In this document: positions 35,231 through 47,418 of the stretch, piece by piece
Layout of the letters: every line of letters begins with the position of its first letter
Position numbering within the stretch: the stretch's first letter is position 1
NCBI GenBank assembly: GCA_002224055.1
Contig: AZLU01000001.1
Coordinates: 411,329 to 475,328 of the forward strand
Length of the DNA: 64,000 nt
From: Pezizomycotina sp. ARF18
Lineage: Eukaryota; Ascomycota
Direction: 5' to 3'
Translations under genes and position numbers: made by a program
Notes under the pieces: generated by a model
What the model saw: only the letters and a program-made list of their open reading frames with translations
What the model was told of the DNA's origin: nothing
Databases searched by the model: none

Positions 35231-38200
35231 GGTTATAAGCCCGGTTAGTAAATATCTTAATAAACTAACTTACTTCTTAATCTCCCCTAAACGATATTTT
35301 ACGATATCTCTCTTACTAAAGTTTAACGAGACAAAGCTAAAGGCTAATCTCACGAACTACCTCGATTAGAATATATATATAATTACGTTCCTTAAGTATA
35401 ATAAAGTCTAGATATTATTAGTAAACCGCTTAAGGCTACGGTAGCCGACGTAGAGCCAAGTACTAATAATTAAGATAATAACTTAAAGGTATACTATTAT
35501 TAAAGCTTACTACGAGGTAGAGACTCGACGTACTTATCTACGATCTACTAATAGTAGCGCGAATAAGGTATAAGATACCTTAAGTTTGGCGTATATCGCT
35601 ATTACCGCTATTAGTAAGCCTTATATTAGGAAATAACTAAGATAGATTTAACTTAAGAATAAAGTCGATATTTAAGAATTTATATAGAAGTATAAGATCT
35701 TATTAGAACGTATAATAAGATATTAGGCTAATCTTAATAGAGAAGACTAAGCGGAGACGGCGGAGAAGACGAGCTAGGTATAGGCTTAAAGAATAATATA
35801 GCTATAGTAGAGGCTATTAATCTCGTCTATATAACCTTAGTAGCGACTAGAAGACGTTTATTATAAATTTTTAGTAGATAACGGATTTAATAATAAAGGA
35901 ACCGACCCTCGATATACTCGAGAAGGCGCTACTCGTCGAAGAGGTAAAGTATAGAATATAATATACCGGAGACGTTAGCTCGAAGATAATAAGGCGCTAT
36001 TTAGAAGGAATAGCCGAGGTAAAACCTAAAGAAATAATAAGAAGGCTTATAAGTTCGAGGTAAATGTATTACTACGATAAGGTTAGATATAAGAGGGCTA
36101 ACTATAGAAAGCGTATAAAGAATAAGAAAGATAGCGATAATAACGGGGTATTAGGCCTTATAGTATAAACCTTAGTATGAGATACCGGCTCTTAGAGAAT
36201 GATTTAGTAGTTTTTCGACTTAGGCGTATCTTTTATATAACGATAGTAAGAGAAGTATTTTACCTATAAACTCCTCTCAAAGCTATAAAATATTATAATC
36301 GGTAATAAAAATACTATAGGCTATCGGTACTAGCTTAGTATTTATAAGGCTTAGTAGAGAGTACGGCGGTAGTCTTATCGAACTTAAGAATACGCTATAC
36401 GCTTTAAAGATAAATATAGCCTATTCTTAATCTCGCGCAGATAAGGTAGGATATATAATAACGATCTAATAAGGTAGATATATAATAATTAGACCGGGGC
36501 TAAGAATTAAAGCTACTATAAAATTAGGATTATAGGAGATCTTAAGTAAGATCGTAATATCTATAAAGAAGAGTTTAGCTCTCGCTACTATGTAAGAAGT
36601 ATATAAACGGCTCGGATATATCGGTAAGGATTATATTAAGTAATAATTAAGTATAGAAGCGTTACCGGTATTACTAAAGACGATAGAGATCTATAGGGCT
36701 ATATTAACTACGAGGCCTGTGGACTTACTAAATCGAAGGTAATTTAAACTGCGAGAAACCTTAATTAGGTAAGTATAAGCTAATAGAGATAATCTTTTTA
36801 GATTTCTATTAATAGGCGTATATAAAGAGCCTCGGAGATTATATAGGGTTTATTATCTTCTTTAAAGGAATAGTCGGAAGTCCTAGATCTACTTTATAAA
36901 AGATAAAAAGGTAGAGACGATACTCTTATGCTTTAATAGTACTCTTAAGATAGCTAAACGTTAGTTCAAACCTTAAGCTTATTAAGCTATAATACGACGG
37001 AGGTAAAGAATATACCTTAATCGATAGACGCTATAACGAAGTAGGGATCGTAGTCCGTACCTTAGCTATATATATATCTTAATAGAATAGCGTACCTAAG
37101 AAGCTTAATTAATTTTTATCGATAGATTAAAGGTAATGTTAGCCGCGTCGGAATTACCGCCGTAGCTATAATAGAGGCGGTAAATTATTATAATTGATTT
37201 ATAACTATATACTATTAAGGCCGCTCGAGGTACTAAAGGATAGTAAATAGACGATACCGTAAGGAAGATAGGAAGGTAGAACTCCGATATCTCGAACTTT
37301 AGGATATTCGGTAAACTATATTACGTATATATCGATAGTAAACTTTAGAAGAAGCGGATAATACTACTAAGAAGATATATTTATAGGCCTAGAGGCTTAT
37401 AATATCTACTAAGTCTAGGATTCTACTATCTATAAAGTATTAATCCGTAGAGATATTAGATTCCGATTAAATTAATCTTCGAAGTACGTAACTTTATAGA
37501 GAATAATAAAGATCTTCTCGAGTATATTAAAGACACCTTAGAATAGTTTAGTCTAAGAATAAAATAACAGCGCTAGATTATAATTAAAACTTAACTTTTA
37601 ATCGTTAATTAGATATTTACGAGACGATTACGCTAGAGTAGCCTAATTAGTTAGATTACGAGGATAAGAGTAAAGATCTCGATAACGCTAGTCTATAGCT
37701 AAGATCTAAGAATACTCGCTCTCGTAGAGGAAGTTACGTAGATACTATAAGATAGATCTACGACGATTAACTAAAGATAATAGATATTCCTAGAATCGCT
37801 AAAGATAAGATCTAGTAGTTAAACTATAAGATACCCTAAGGCTAGGATACGTTAGTAAAGATCTAATGGCTATACGCCTTAGAGAGAAGGCCTATAAAGG
37901 ATTAATAGCATATATTAATAAACTAGAGCTACTTACCTATAAAGAGGCTATAAGCTCTACGAACTATAAAGATAGCATATATCAATAGATAAGAACTATC
38001 CTCGATTAAAGAATAAGACGTATAGAAACCTATAAATTCTCAAGATTTCCTCCCAAAAGATAATATCGTCGATAGTAAATAGGTATTTAAGTATAAGCGC
38101 GATACTACCGGTTAGATTATAATACTTAAGTCGAGACTAGTTACTCGAGGTTTATATAGAAATAAGGGATTAATTATAACGAGATATATACACGGTAGCT

Positions 38201-39498
38201 AAGATATTAATAGTAAGGCTATTTTTCGTATTAGTAGCCTAGCTCGATCTTAAATACAAATAGATAGATATAATAACGGCCTTTTTACCTAAACTAAAGT
38301 AGAGAATTATCGTTAGGCCTCTAGAAGAGAGTAGAATTAATAGATTAGTTTAGTTAATAAAGACTCTATACGGCCTTAAATAGTTACCTCGAGAATAGTA
38401 CGGAGAACTTATCTTAGTTTTTAAATTACTAAAGTTTAAAGTTTATAGCTCGATAATAGCTTATTTATTAGTAAGGATCGTTAGCTAATAATAATTATCT
38501 ACGTCGATAATCTATTAATAGCTAGATCTAATAAATATAAAGTTAAGATACTTAAGCGAAATCTTAGTTTATACTTTAAGATAAAGGATATAGGACCGGT
38601 AGCCTATTTCTTAGGTATATAGATAGAACGGACTAGGTCTAGAAATCGACGTCGCCTAGTACTATATTAGTCTATATATACGATCGCTCCTTAAGAGATT
38701 TAGGCTCGAGGATACTCCCGGGATTAATACTCTTATAGAAAGGGAGGTATCCCTTAAACAGAAGATTAGGATACTATACCGGTAGTATAGTATCGATAGA
38801 TAGTAGAAGTTTAATCTATACTCTATTTACTAGGCTAACCGATACCTTCGCTATCTTAATATTAGAGTAATACGTTAGCGAAGTAAACCAAACTCATAAA
38901 AGGCAGTAAGAAGAGTACTACGACATTAGGAGGATCCCTTAATCGTACGCTTACGTACTATGCCCGTAAGACAGAGGATAAGATACTAGATCTACGCATC
39001 TATATAGACGCCGACTAGGCCGGATATAAGCTTACTCGCAGATCTATACCAGCTATATAGTAACGTTTAATAGAATAGCTATCTTATACTATTCAAAGAA
39101 GTAACGTACTATAGCTACTAGCATACTAAGGTAGAATATATAGCTATAGAAGAGGCTTTATAGGAAGCTCTCTAGGTACTTTAGATACTAAAGGATATAT
39201 AGCGAGCCTTTAAGTTTAAGGCTTCTAATAGTATCGAGATATATATAGATAATTAAAGCGCTATTAGTATTACGAAGGATCCTAAATATTATAGTAGAAC
39301 TAAGTATATCGATATATAACATTACTTTATAAGGGAACTAGTTCGAGAAGGAATAATCGAGCCTCGATATATAAGATCGGAGAACAATATCGCGGATATA
39401 CTTACTAAACCGCTTATAAAGATATCTTACGATAGCGCTATAAAGGCTATAGGTAAGAAGATAGGATAAAGATTACTAGCATTATCGATAAGGGGAGG

Positions 39499-39812
39499 TA
39501 CTAGCTATTAAGTATGCTAAAGAGGTATAATAAGTCTATAGGTATCGAGATAATACTTATATAGCTAAGGAACAAGGAACTTTAGCTAGAGATATTAAGA
39601 TCTTAGCTATAGATGTTAAGGAGATTACGACGACAAGGCTCTGCGAGCCGTCGAGGTAGACTGTATACATTATATCAAGATTGTAGTATCATCAGTTTAT
39701 TATATATAGCATCGTGTATTCCCTCAGTTAGTCTAGTTAGTTCTATAGTCAAATCCACAAGTTCGATCCCATCCTACATTATTAGATATCATACCATACA
39801 TCTGCGCCAGCA
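39499..39812 (+). repeat. 3' LTR of the copia element
   Basis: It begins tactagctatt (TA in place of the TG in the 5' copy) and ends ccagca. The polarity of mutation is the mirror of the 5' LTR: the inner (left) part is altered and the outer (right) part from about 39640 is not. Confidence 0.9.
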
Positions 39813-42330
39813 TTAGCATAAGCTCGATGAGCAAGGCAAACGATCAAGAAGCGCAAGCTCGGCAGCGCTGAGAATCAATACTTATCAAGTTTTGTCGACG
39901 AATGTATTTGACGACTCATCGGTATCTGATACATCCGATCTATTTATGGTATTATGTGCCGCCATAAGCCACGCCGGGTGATCTCGATAATCGATAGTAT
40001 GACAAAACGAGGCTAAATATCATAATGAGTTCAAATATAGCGGGATATCCTCAGGAAGCTCATCTTACTATAAAGATAAAAATAAAAAGAAAGAGGTATC
40101 TAGGTAATACTAGTTGTTAGATAGTAAAACCAGGCAGATATTTTCGCCCGCCTTAACTTTTCTGACGGCCCAGTAACTACCGGCATACCACCGGAGCCGC
40201 TACGTAGCGTTCATAAACAGCGCCTCGGAAGAGAAGAGATGACGCGAAACTTCAACCTCATATTTGGTTTTAAAAACACCTCTACATCGTTAGAGGCTGT
40301 TACCACGATACGAAAATAGGCCAGCGGATTGGATGAAGCCTGGTACGCAGCTATAAGCAATATTACCCTGAAACGCTCGCTCTTCGCTATGACTATTTTG
40401 CAATCGCGTAGCCTAGTACGGTATATACTGATGCTCCCATACAGCCAACGTAAGTCGATGGTTCGTAGAAACCAAATCACCAACAGCTCAAACCAAGTGG
40501 TATTAAAAGATCCTCAGTTCCGTTTCGATCTCGTATAATTCCAATCCGTAGCGCGAGACAAACAACCGTATGATACTAGTGGCCCGTTGAAAGATCTACG
40601 CATATCTTCAAAGACAATTCGGTTCTGTCAATCGATACGACTATCTTGTAAGCCGGCGGAGCTTTCACGACGAACATAAGCAAGGTTTTCAACGGACTTG
40701 CCCATCCGCGGCTTGAGTGAAGAACCGTAGAAACGAGCTGGGTTTCCTTTTCCATCATAAGTCAAATCGGAAGCCCGGGTCAAACATTAGTGCAACGTAG
40801 GACGTACATTTGGCGTATAGCGTCTGGACTACCGTATCGCTAAATGGCCAAGATACATCGTGAAATACGCAGGTTAAGATTCATTCGTTCTCTCAGGATA
40901 ATCAATTGTAATCAAAACGATCCCATGCATTGTTCCTGAGACACGTGGGTTCAAAAGAAGAAAACACATAGCGCCGCGGTTATATTTCAGGACCACAAGC
41001 AAGGAAGAAGTTATACGCTTCCGGTTCATGTCAAATCCATTGAAGATGTGCAAAATCAGCTACACGATAATCTTTGATTCCAATGTGCCACATTGTCTAC
41101 ATCATAACGCCATATCTATATTATTACGGTGTCCCTGAGACGCTTCTAGTGAACAAAATATGGAAAAAAAAACATCATCGCGCGCATGTATCAGGGTCAT
41201 AAGCTAGTAGCGGAGATTGATCGTCCAGTAGCTCCCAAAGCCGTACTAAAATGTGCAAAATCCCGTATACAATACACTCTATTAAAAAGCTAACCCTTGT
41301 TTGTCCTACAATCTCATACCGGCTTGACTAAAAGCTATTGATAAAGGATCGCTCAGGTATATCCTTATATCTGTATTATGTTAACCCGTTCTAGTATTGT
41401 TGAAGCAATCCAGAAACATACACGGTGAGAATCAAACAGACCCCGCATCTGTACTACTTAAAGATTCCGCCGAAGTGTCGACAACACATAGCTCAGCCGC
41501 GGTCCCAGGCTCTTATGATTTCACGCGATACTCTATATAGCGTTCGCCAATATCAAACCCGAAAGTCATCCGCGCCGTATTCTGACGATGCACTCTACCC
41601 GCAGTATAATTACTCAACCACAGTTAGCCATGGCTACCGGGACCCTACCACCTCATAATAAAAACCAGGCTCTCCACTACGGGGCTATAATCAATAATTA
41701 CATGGAGTTTTGAGTCACGCTCCATATAGCTACAGACAAACCGCCGAGTACCCTCTCGATGATCTACGTTCGATCCCTCCTAGTTGAACCATATGAGCCG
41801 ACGTTCAGGCACCATGGCAAAAAAAAAAAAAAAAAGGGTGGGACAGGGGGGATACTTTGGACCTGAAACTCGAACGTAGACAAACGTTGAACACTGTTGA
41901 GATCCTATCAATCCGCAGAACGAACACCCCTCCTTCCCTTGACTATTCCGGCGGTGCAGCTGGTTTCCATAAAAAAAAAACCCCGTTTCTATCAAGATTC
42001 GATTTTACTCTAATGATGAAAAGCCCCGTTACAAGCCTACCATTTCCGAATCAAACTATATCGATTAACAAAAACGATTTCTTCCTCAAGCAATATCTAT
42101 GCACACGCGGAAATAGAATATAGGAAATTGATAATAAGGGGTATCAATACCATACCGTAAAAAAAGTTTCAAGCCGACTTATCTCCCGAGAGGCGACTTG
42201 AGCAACCAAATATTACTACCGCCTTTTTGAGAGAATGTAGCGCGATGTAGCTTTAATAGAGGTGGCCTCTACTTGATAACTCCATAAAATCCGATCCGTT
42301 GGCATTATTGTCTTCCACACGAGACAACTT

Positions 42331-43079
42331 GGAACCAATCCCGCCATAAAGCTAAGAAAACGGCAAAAGAAACCAAAAGATAAAGGTCCAGAGCACGGAC
42401 GTACAAGTGCATCGCATCAACCTACGGAGGGCCTATATATATCCGAATTTAAATTATTAAATCGCCGAGCGTGAAGGCATAACAAACGAAGAGACCATCC
42501 GACCGATTATAATGCCTTAGAGTACTAGTTCTATACCTAACCTTGCGTGTAAAATTTTCTAATAGAGTCGCCAAAGTTCTATAAAAGCTTTTCTAAAATT
42601 TCAAGGGGTTTTAAAAACAATAAACGGGTTATAACCTCTTTATTCCTCTTGACGTCCTACGTTTAATACCCAGACTTTTTTTCCCGCCGAGATCTACATA
42701 GTTATCGATACGAAGTATAAACGGTTTAAAGTAATAATAGGAAGAACGGTAAAGTATATCGGTTCACTTTGATCCTTTGCTATTATAAAATGATAACGAA
42801 GCAAAGACGACCTGTAACAATACCCGTAGCCTTTTCTGAGGAAAAAAGGTTTGCGCGCTATAACTTCCGGGAAATAGGTCTTCGCTCGATGAATTCATGA
42901 TCCTCGTCTACTACAAAAAATCCGGAATAACCTACTAATAGTATCTCAAACCGAGAACCAATATCGCCATTAAATCAATAAAAGAAATGAGGGGAACCAA
43001 AAGGTAAAGTCCAGAGCAAAGATATAGCTATCCCACCGGTCGAATTGTATATAGATAACTAATATACATTTAAATTAAT
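42331..43079. repeat. Diverged direct repeat pair, about 620 bp apart
   Basis: 42331-42459 and 42953-43079 share, in the same order, the pieces gaaccaat..cgccat, aaccaaaagrtaaagg?tccagagca and a tatata..attt-aaatta block. Differences are mostly transitions and small gaps. A later run of T after cca/cag near 42670 and 43170 may extend the match. Confidence 0.55.
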
Positions 43080-43344
43080 ATTGAGGATACTAAGCCCAAA
43101 GGAACAGTAATAAAGTATATAAGCGTTCAATCAATTGGCGACAAAGATTCCAGGTCCATAAACTCCTACCAGATTTTTTTTTCCCGTTTGAACAGCGTTT
43201 ATATATAAAAAAAAGGGAAGGGCTTAACCGCTATATCCGGCATATTACTATGACTAATCCAGGCTGCCGAGCTATGCCATACGGGTTTCCGCAGATGCGG
43301 ATGATGCTAGCTACCCAAAGCGGCCCAATTAGATACTGAACTAT

Positions 43345-43859
43345 CTCGGGTTATAAACGACTGATATATCTCCAATATTATTCCCAAAGATTTTGAAGGC
43401 CCGATGGATGCATAGATTAGATGCAATTAACGCAATTTACTCTGAATATATATATAAACAATAGTACAGGCCTATAAACCCTTAAAAGAAAACCGCAACA
43501 AGAAATGAAGCAGTGAAAGTAACGGAGAGAATGTAACCGAAGGATTTATTAAAGTATCCGCAGTTTGCTCACACGCGTTTGTCATAACTTAAAAAAAAGA
43601 AGAAAGGAAGGAAGAAAGAAAGAAAGTCTACACTGGACCCCTGCCCGTACTACTACAAACCAAACCAACGGACGAGCTCTACCATACAAAAAAATTTTTT
43701 TTCGCAGGAAGGAGTATTACGATAGCTTTGTAGAAGCGTAATCGTCACCATAAAAGAGATATTGCGCAAAGCTCGGGGTTGTGAACAACTGATAGTGAGA
43801 GTGCTTATTTTTCGTCTTAAAGATCCGAAGGTCCGAGGAGGCATAGATCAGATGTAGTC
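43345..43859. repeat. Diverged direct repeat pair, about 430 bp apart
   Basis: 43345-43427 and 43772-43859 align: ctcggg(g)tt-t-aac-actgata at the left, then aaagat..gaagg.ccga.g..gcatagat.agatg at the right. Mismatches are dominated by C/T and G/A changes. The family is not recognised. Confidence 0.55.
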
Positions 43860-44204
43860 GCCTGCCAGGTGCGATGGAAGGGGGCATCCCAGTTAGTTTA
43901 GGGTAGCTATAGCTCGACTCAAAATTCTTTTTGCACCATCGTTAATCCTTGGAAGTAGCTATGGATATATATATACCTGAAGTACACCATCCCAAGAAGG
44001 TCTATCTATATTCGTAATAGAAGCAAAGTAATATGACCCTTTATTATTATCTATGTGCATGCAATCTCTTGTTTTAACCATTACTAATATCCTTCGTCTT
44101 TGCATGTTGACATTTTCCCGTGTAGATCAAGCTAAAAATCTCATATCCTCATCCTCCCTATACACGACCAATCACGCACCCACTCCACCGGATAAACAAC
44201 ATCA

Positions 44205-44959
44205 CTACTTCTCCCCCCGACAAAGATCCTCTCCTGCGTAGTATCCATCTCCCCCTCCCCTTATCCTTGCCCTCAAATCAACCCAACCTCCACCTCCTTC
44301 CTTTAACCTCAACACCCCAACATCCCCCTCGATCTCTCTAATCATCTCCTGATCCTCCAAAAACTCCTCAAACCCATAACTCTCCATAACCTCCAACTTC
44401 CCCACCACCGCCGCCGTACTTCCCACGCCGGCGTTGCTCCGGTCCGCGTCCCGTAGCTATATTCCACGTCACGTTGATGTCGTCGTGGCGCGGGAGGACT
44501 TCGCCGCTCCACAGTCTACGAAGGCGGACATGGCGTTCGCGATGAAGACGATCTCACCATCGAGGATACTCTTTTTGTTGTGTACGACTAGTCGTAGAAG
44601 AAGAGGAGAGAAGAGGAAGGGTAAACGACGCACGCCACGAACCCCGACATCGATTCATAGAACCAACCAAGCTTCTTCGGGTTAGTATCGTAGTGTTCCT
44701 CTTTTACTTCTTTTTCCTTTTTAATAAGTGTTTTAGACCGCGTTTGGCGGAGCGTTGAATACGTTATTTTTTGCTTTTCGTCGTTGGTAGGTTTTGAGGG
44801 ACGGCCGGGGAGGTATACCACGAGTCCACGATCGTGATTTCGGGGACGGGCGTCGGAAGGCGCGAGGGTGTTGACGATGATGGTGTACTGTGTACCGCCC
44901 TCGAGGAGGAGGTTCGAGGGCGTCGCGGAGCGGTTTAGGAGGAGTTTGTATTTCGCCAT
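44205..44959 (-). CDS. Hypothetical protein, possibly frameshifted
   Basis: ATG at 44959 opens MAKYKLLLNRSATPSNLLLEGG, then TQYTIIVNTLAPSDARPRNHDRGLVVYLPGRPSKPTNDEK, which looks like genuine coding sequence. It is followed by a low-complexity patch (about 44680-44750) that may be an intron. A further coding-like piece, VVHNKKSILDGEIVFIANAMSAFVDCGAAKSS (about 44500-44590), is in another frame, and the end is Gly/Glu/Arg-rich. I do not recognise the family. Composition and codon use resemble the neighbouring genes more than the desert to the left. The 3' end is uncertain. Confidence 0.4.
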
Positions 44960-45740
44960 TATTTTTTTTTTTATTTTTTTGGTCGTAGATGTTATTGGGT
45001 AGGTGGAGGGTGGTGATGGAAGGAGCGAGTTGGAGGTAGACTGGAAGGATAGCTACTGCTGTTTCATATCTTGAGTTTGGAGATGGTGGAACAATCGACC
45101 AATGAAAGAAAGCTGGAGGTTCAATGTATGGAGGTTCTTTTCTTGAAACAGTTTCGAGATTATGTTGAATTAAGAAAGTTGAAGATGAAGGGGAAAGTAT
45201 CTTTTTTTCTTTTTTTTTTTAATGGGTTTTTGTTGTCTCGTGAAGTTGTTGTCGCATGTTGTGTTTGCAAACAAAAATTTCCTTTGTCGAAATAATTGGA
45301 AAGGAAAAATAATAACAAAAAAAAAAAAAAAAAAGTTAATAGGAACGGGATGAAAGATAGGTAAGCGAATAGCGAGGTTCTGAATTGACAAACAACGAAT
45401 ATAGAAGGAAGACGAGAGCTGCATTTTACACTATAAGGATCTCTTGAGATAGAACTCATTGAGTCTGGGCGGAACACACTTCAGTATGGCATTTACGATA
45501 TCACGTCCTCCCGTTAGCAGCACTACTTCATCAAGTTCAAACGCTCCTCAGTTTACCGCGAGAATTTCTTCATCACAGCAAATAGCTTTCGCTTCAATTG
45601 AAAAAAGTAAGTACAGACAGTTCCTTCCCTGTTATCAATCTGCCTTTTTTTGCCTTCATGCCAACTTTTCTAATCATAACAAATGATAAAACAATTTCGT
45701 TCCTTTCTCTTCAAACTTCAAAAGTTCAAGAATGTGTCCC
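44960..45740. other. Intergenic with A/T homopolymers
   Basis: It contains an A18 run (45317-45334) and several T10-range runs. Frames through these runs give Lys- or Phe-rich nonsense. A plus-strand frame at 45459-45686 has no family signature. Confidence 0.4.
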
Positions 45741-46431
45741 TTAACCCATGAACTTCTCCGCCAGCCCATGAGGCCCGCGGGGCTCCCACCGCTGCCGCCC
45801 TTCATGAACATCTTCATCGCGTAGTCACCCGCCATCTTCATGGCCTGCTGCTTCATATCGGAGGGGTCGCCGTCGCCTTTCTGTAAAAATAGGAAAGGAA
45901 GCGTTAGTCAGCGGAAAATAAAACCTCTATCGATCACCTCCCCCACCTTCATTCCTCTTCCAAAAAGAAAGGACGGTGCGGTCTTTATCAAAAAAAAAAA
46001 AAAGAAACGGGGTAATGAACTCCACTTACAACCTGCCCATTCTGATGCTTCTGATCGAAAAACTTCCCCGCCTGCTCCATCGCCATCATCGCGAACTGGC
46101 TCTGCATACCGCCACTGCGCCGCTTCCATGCCCACTGCTCAATCCGCCGCTGACGAACTGCTGCAGCGCCGCAACGGCGGCTCCCTGGCCGATCTGGTCC
46201 GGTGCTGGGGCTGGTCGGAGCGGACCTGCTCGTGCGCCTGCTTGAGCTCGTCCTCGTTGACGCTAGCGTCGTCGTAGTGGCCCTGCTGCTGGCGGCTGGT
46301 TGATGAAGCTCATGGCTTGGTCCATGAGCTGGCTGCCGGAACCGCCGCCGCCGCCGTGCTGTTGCTGCTGCCCTTGCCCTGGTTCGATTCGTAGGCGTTG
46401 AGGCTTGCTTTGCGAGGTTGCCGAAGTCCAT
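45741..46431 (-). CDS. DUF7721-like small fungal protein
   Basis: It starts MDFGNLAKQAS and continues (over frame changes) SGSQLMDQAMSFINQ, DDASVNEDELKQAHEQV, GAAVAALQQFVSGG, SQFAMMAMEQAGKFFDQ. After an intron at 45881-46029 (GTAAGT to ACAG) come KGDGDPSDMKQQAMKMAGDYAMKMFMKGG and the end AEKFMG (stop 45741-45743). This order of motifs and the roughly 180-residue size fit the fungal family I know as DUF7721-containing proteins: Gln/Gly-rich, with repeated MAM..A.KFF/FMKG helices. The function is not established. At least three single-base frame changes occur. The intron carries an A13 run. Confidence 0.75.
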
Positions 46432-46816
46432 TGTGGTCGGTTGTTTTGGGTGTTTGGAAGAAAAGTTGGAGGGGTTTTAAGAGGGGTTTTTTTGGTCTGC
46501 TTGGTAGAGGTGGAAGTTGTTAGCTAGCTAGCCTTGTCAGTTGCGAAGACTTCCTTCGACAAGGAAGATAGGAGGATTGGAACACATGCTTACAGGCTTT
46601 GAATGTACGATAGAATGAAGAGTTGACGATGACGATGGCTGATGATGTACTTGTAGACGTCTTGGTATTTCTTGGAAGTCTCGGAAGGAAGCGAGGGGAG
46701 AGGGGCAGAGGGGTATTTTTATATTTTAGTGTCGTTACAGTGCACTCACTACTACTACTACATGCCGAAGCTGAACTGAACTGGGAAGTCGCTCGCCGAT
46801 AAGTGAGGGGTAAGAA

Positions 46817-46858
<42 letters not shown>

Positions 46859-47418
46859 AATACCGCCTCTATCCCTCTCAATTCGATGCTAAAGTACCAT
46901 GCATGATGATTCAAAAAGGGTCCAGCCCACAGAGTACAGAGTGGGGTTCGCAAAACAAGTACATCGCAAGATTCAGCTGAAAAAAGAGTGGGGCCCTGAT
47001 CGATGTCAAGCTACCTACACGTGAACCCTTGGCTTGAAGCTTTTCGGGGCTTCGGGGATTTCCATCGTTAGGATGCGAGATGTGCTTTAAATAGAAAAAT
47101 CAACGCGATCCTCTCCTTATCCTCTCAAGTTTCTCAATTATCCCCCCTTGGCGAACAAGGGACCTCTCGACCGGCGTTGGAGTTCCAAAGAAAACAAGCT
47201 TTCTTTTCGTGGGGAAAGCAGACGAGCTATACGATTATGCAGGCTGGGGCGAAAATCTGCAAAAGTGGGGTTCATGGGGAAAAGTTCATGCGAGAGCGAA
47301 ATATTCAGCCTCGCGTGGAAAAAGGTCAGTTTCTTTCGCATGTCTTTGGTCAGGGTGAACAGTTTGCTTGATCCTCTCCTTTTACTTTCTTCCAGGCGTT
47401 TCTTCGATTTGATTTACC
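46432..47418. promoter_or_regulatory. Divergent intergenic region with an A37 tract
   Basis: Upstream regions of the DUF7721-like gene (leftward) and the TPR/ankyrin gene (rightward). It contains the longest homopolymer in the window, A37 at 46820-46856. No defined regulatory site was assigned. Confidence 0.45.
46820..46856. repeat. A37 homopolymer
   Basis: Thirty-seven consecutive A, the longest run in the window, in the DUF7721/TPR-ankyrin intergenic region. There is no poly-A signal context or element end beside it that would make it the tail of a retroposed copy. Confidence 0.9.

Larger units (their letters stand above)
34919..39812 (+). mobile_element. Fossil Ty1/copia LTR retrotransposon, RIP-mutated
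   Basis: A full-length element of about 4.9 kb with two LTRs of about 313 bases, flanked by the direct repeat ttag (34915-34918 and 39813-39816). A purine-rich tract (aaggggagg) stands directly before the 3' LTR, and a likely primer-binding region follows the 5' LTR. The internal region keeps faint, ordered remnants of a copia-type pol: a reverse-transcriptase YVD-type motif near 38500 and RNase H-like residues near 39005. Reverse transcriptase therefore precedes RNase H at the 3' end, and integrase must lie upstream, as in Ty1/copia. The element is thoroughly broken, with many tens of stops in every frame and extreme TpA enrichment, as expected from RIP. It is inactive. Its age cannot be dated from LTR divergence because RIP inflates it. 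Confidence 0.9.
39813..44200. other. AT-rich gene desert with old diverged repeats
   Basis: No gene is supported over 4.4 kb. Open frames at 40211-40538, 41425-41658 and 41857-42123 lack family features. Poly-A tracts occur at 41819-41835 (A17) and 41970-41980. Two sets of diverged direct repeats lie at 42.3-43.1 and 43.3-43.9 kb (listed separately). The region probably consists of decayed mobile DNA. Confidence 0.5.
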
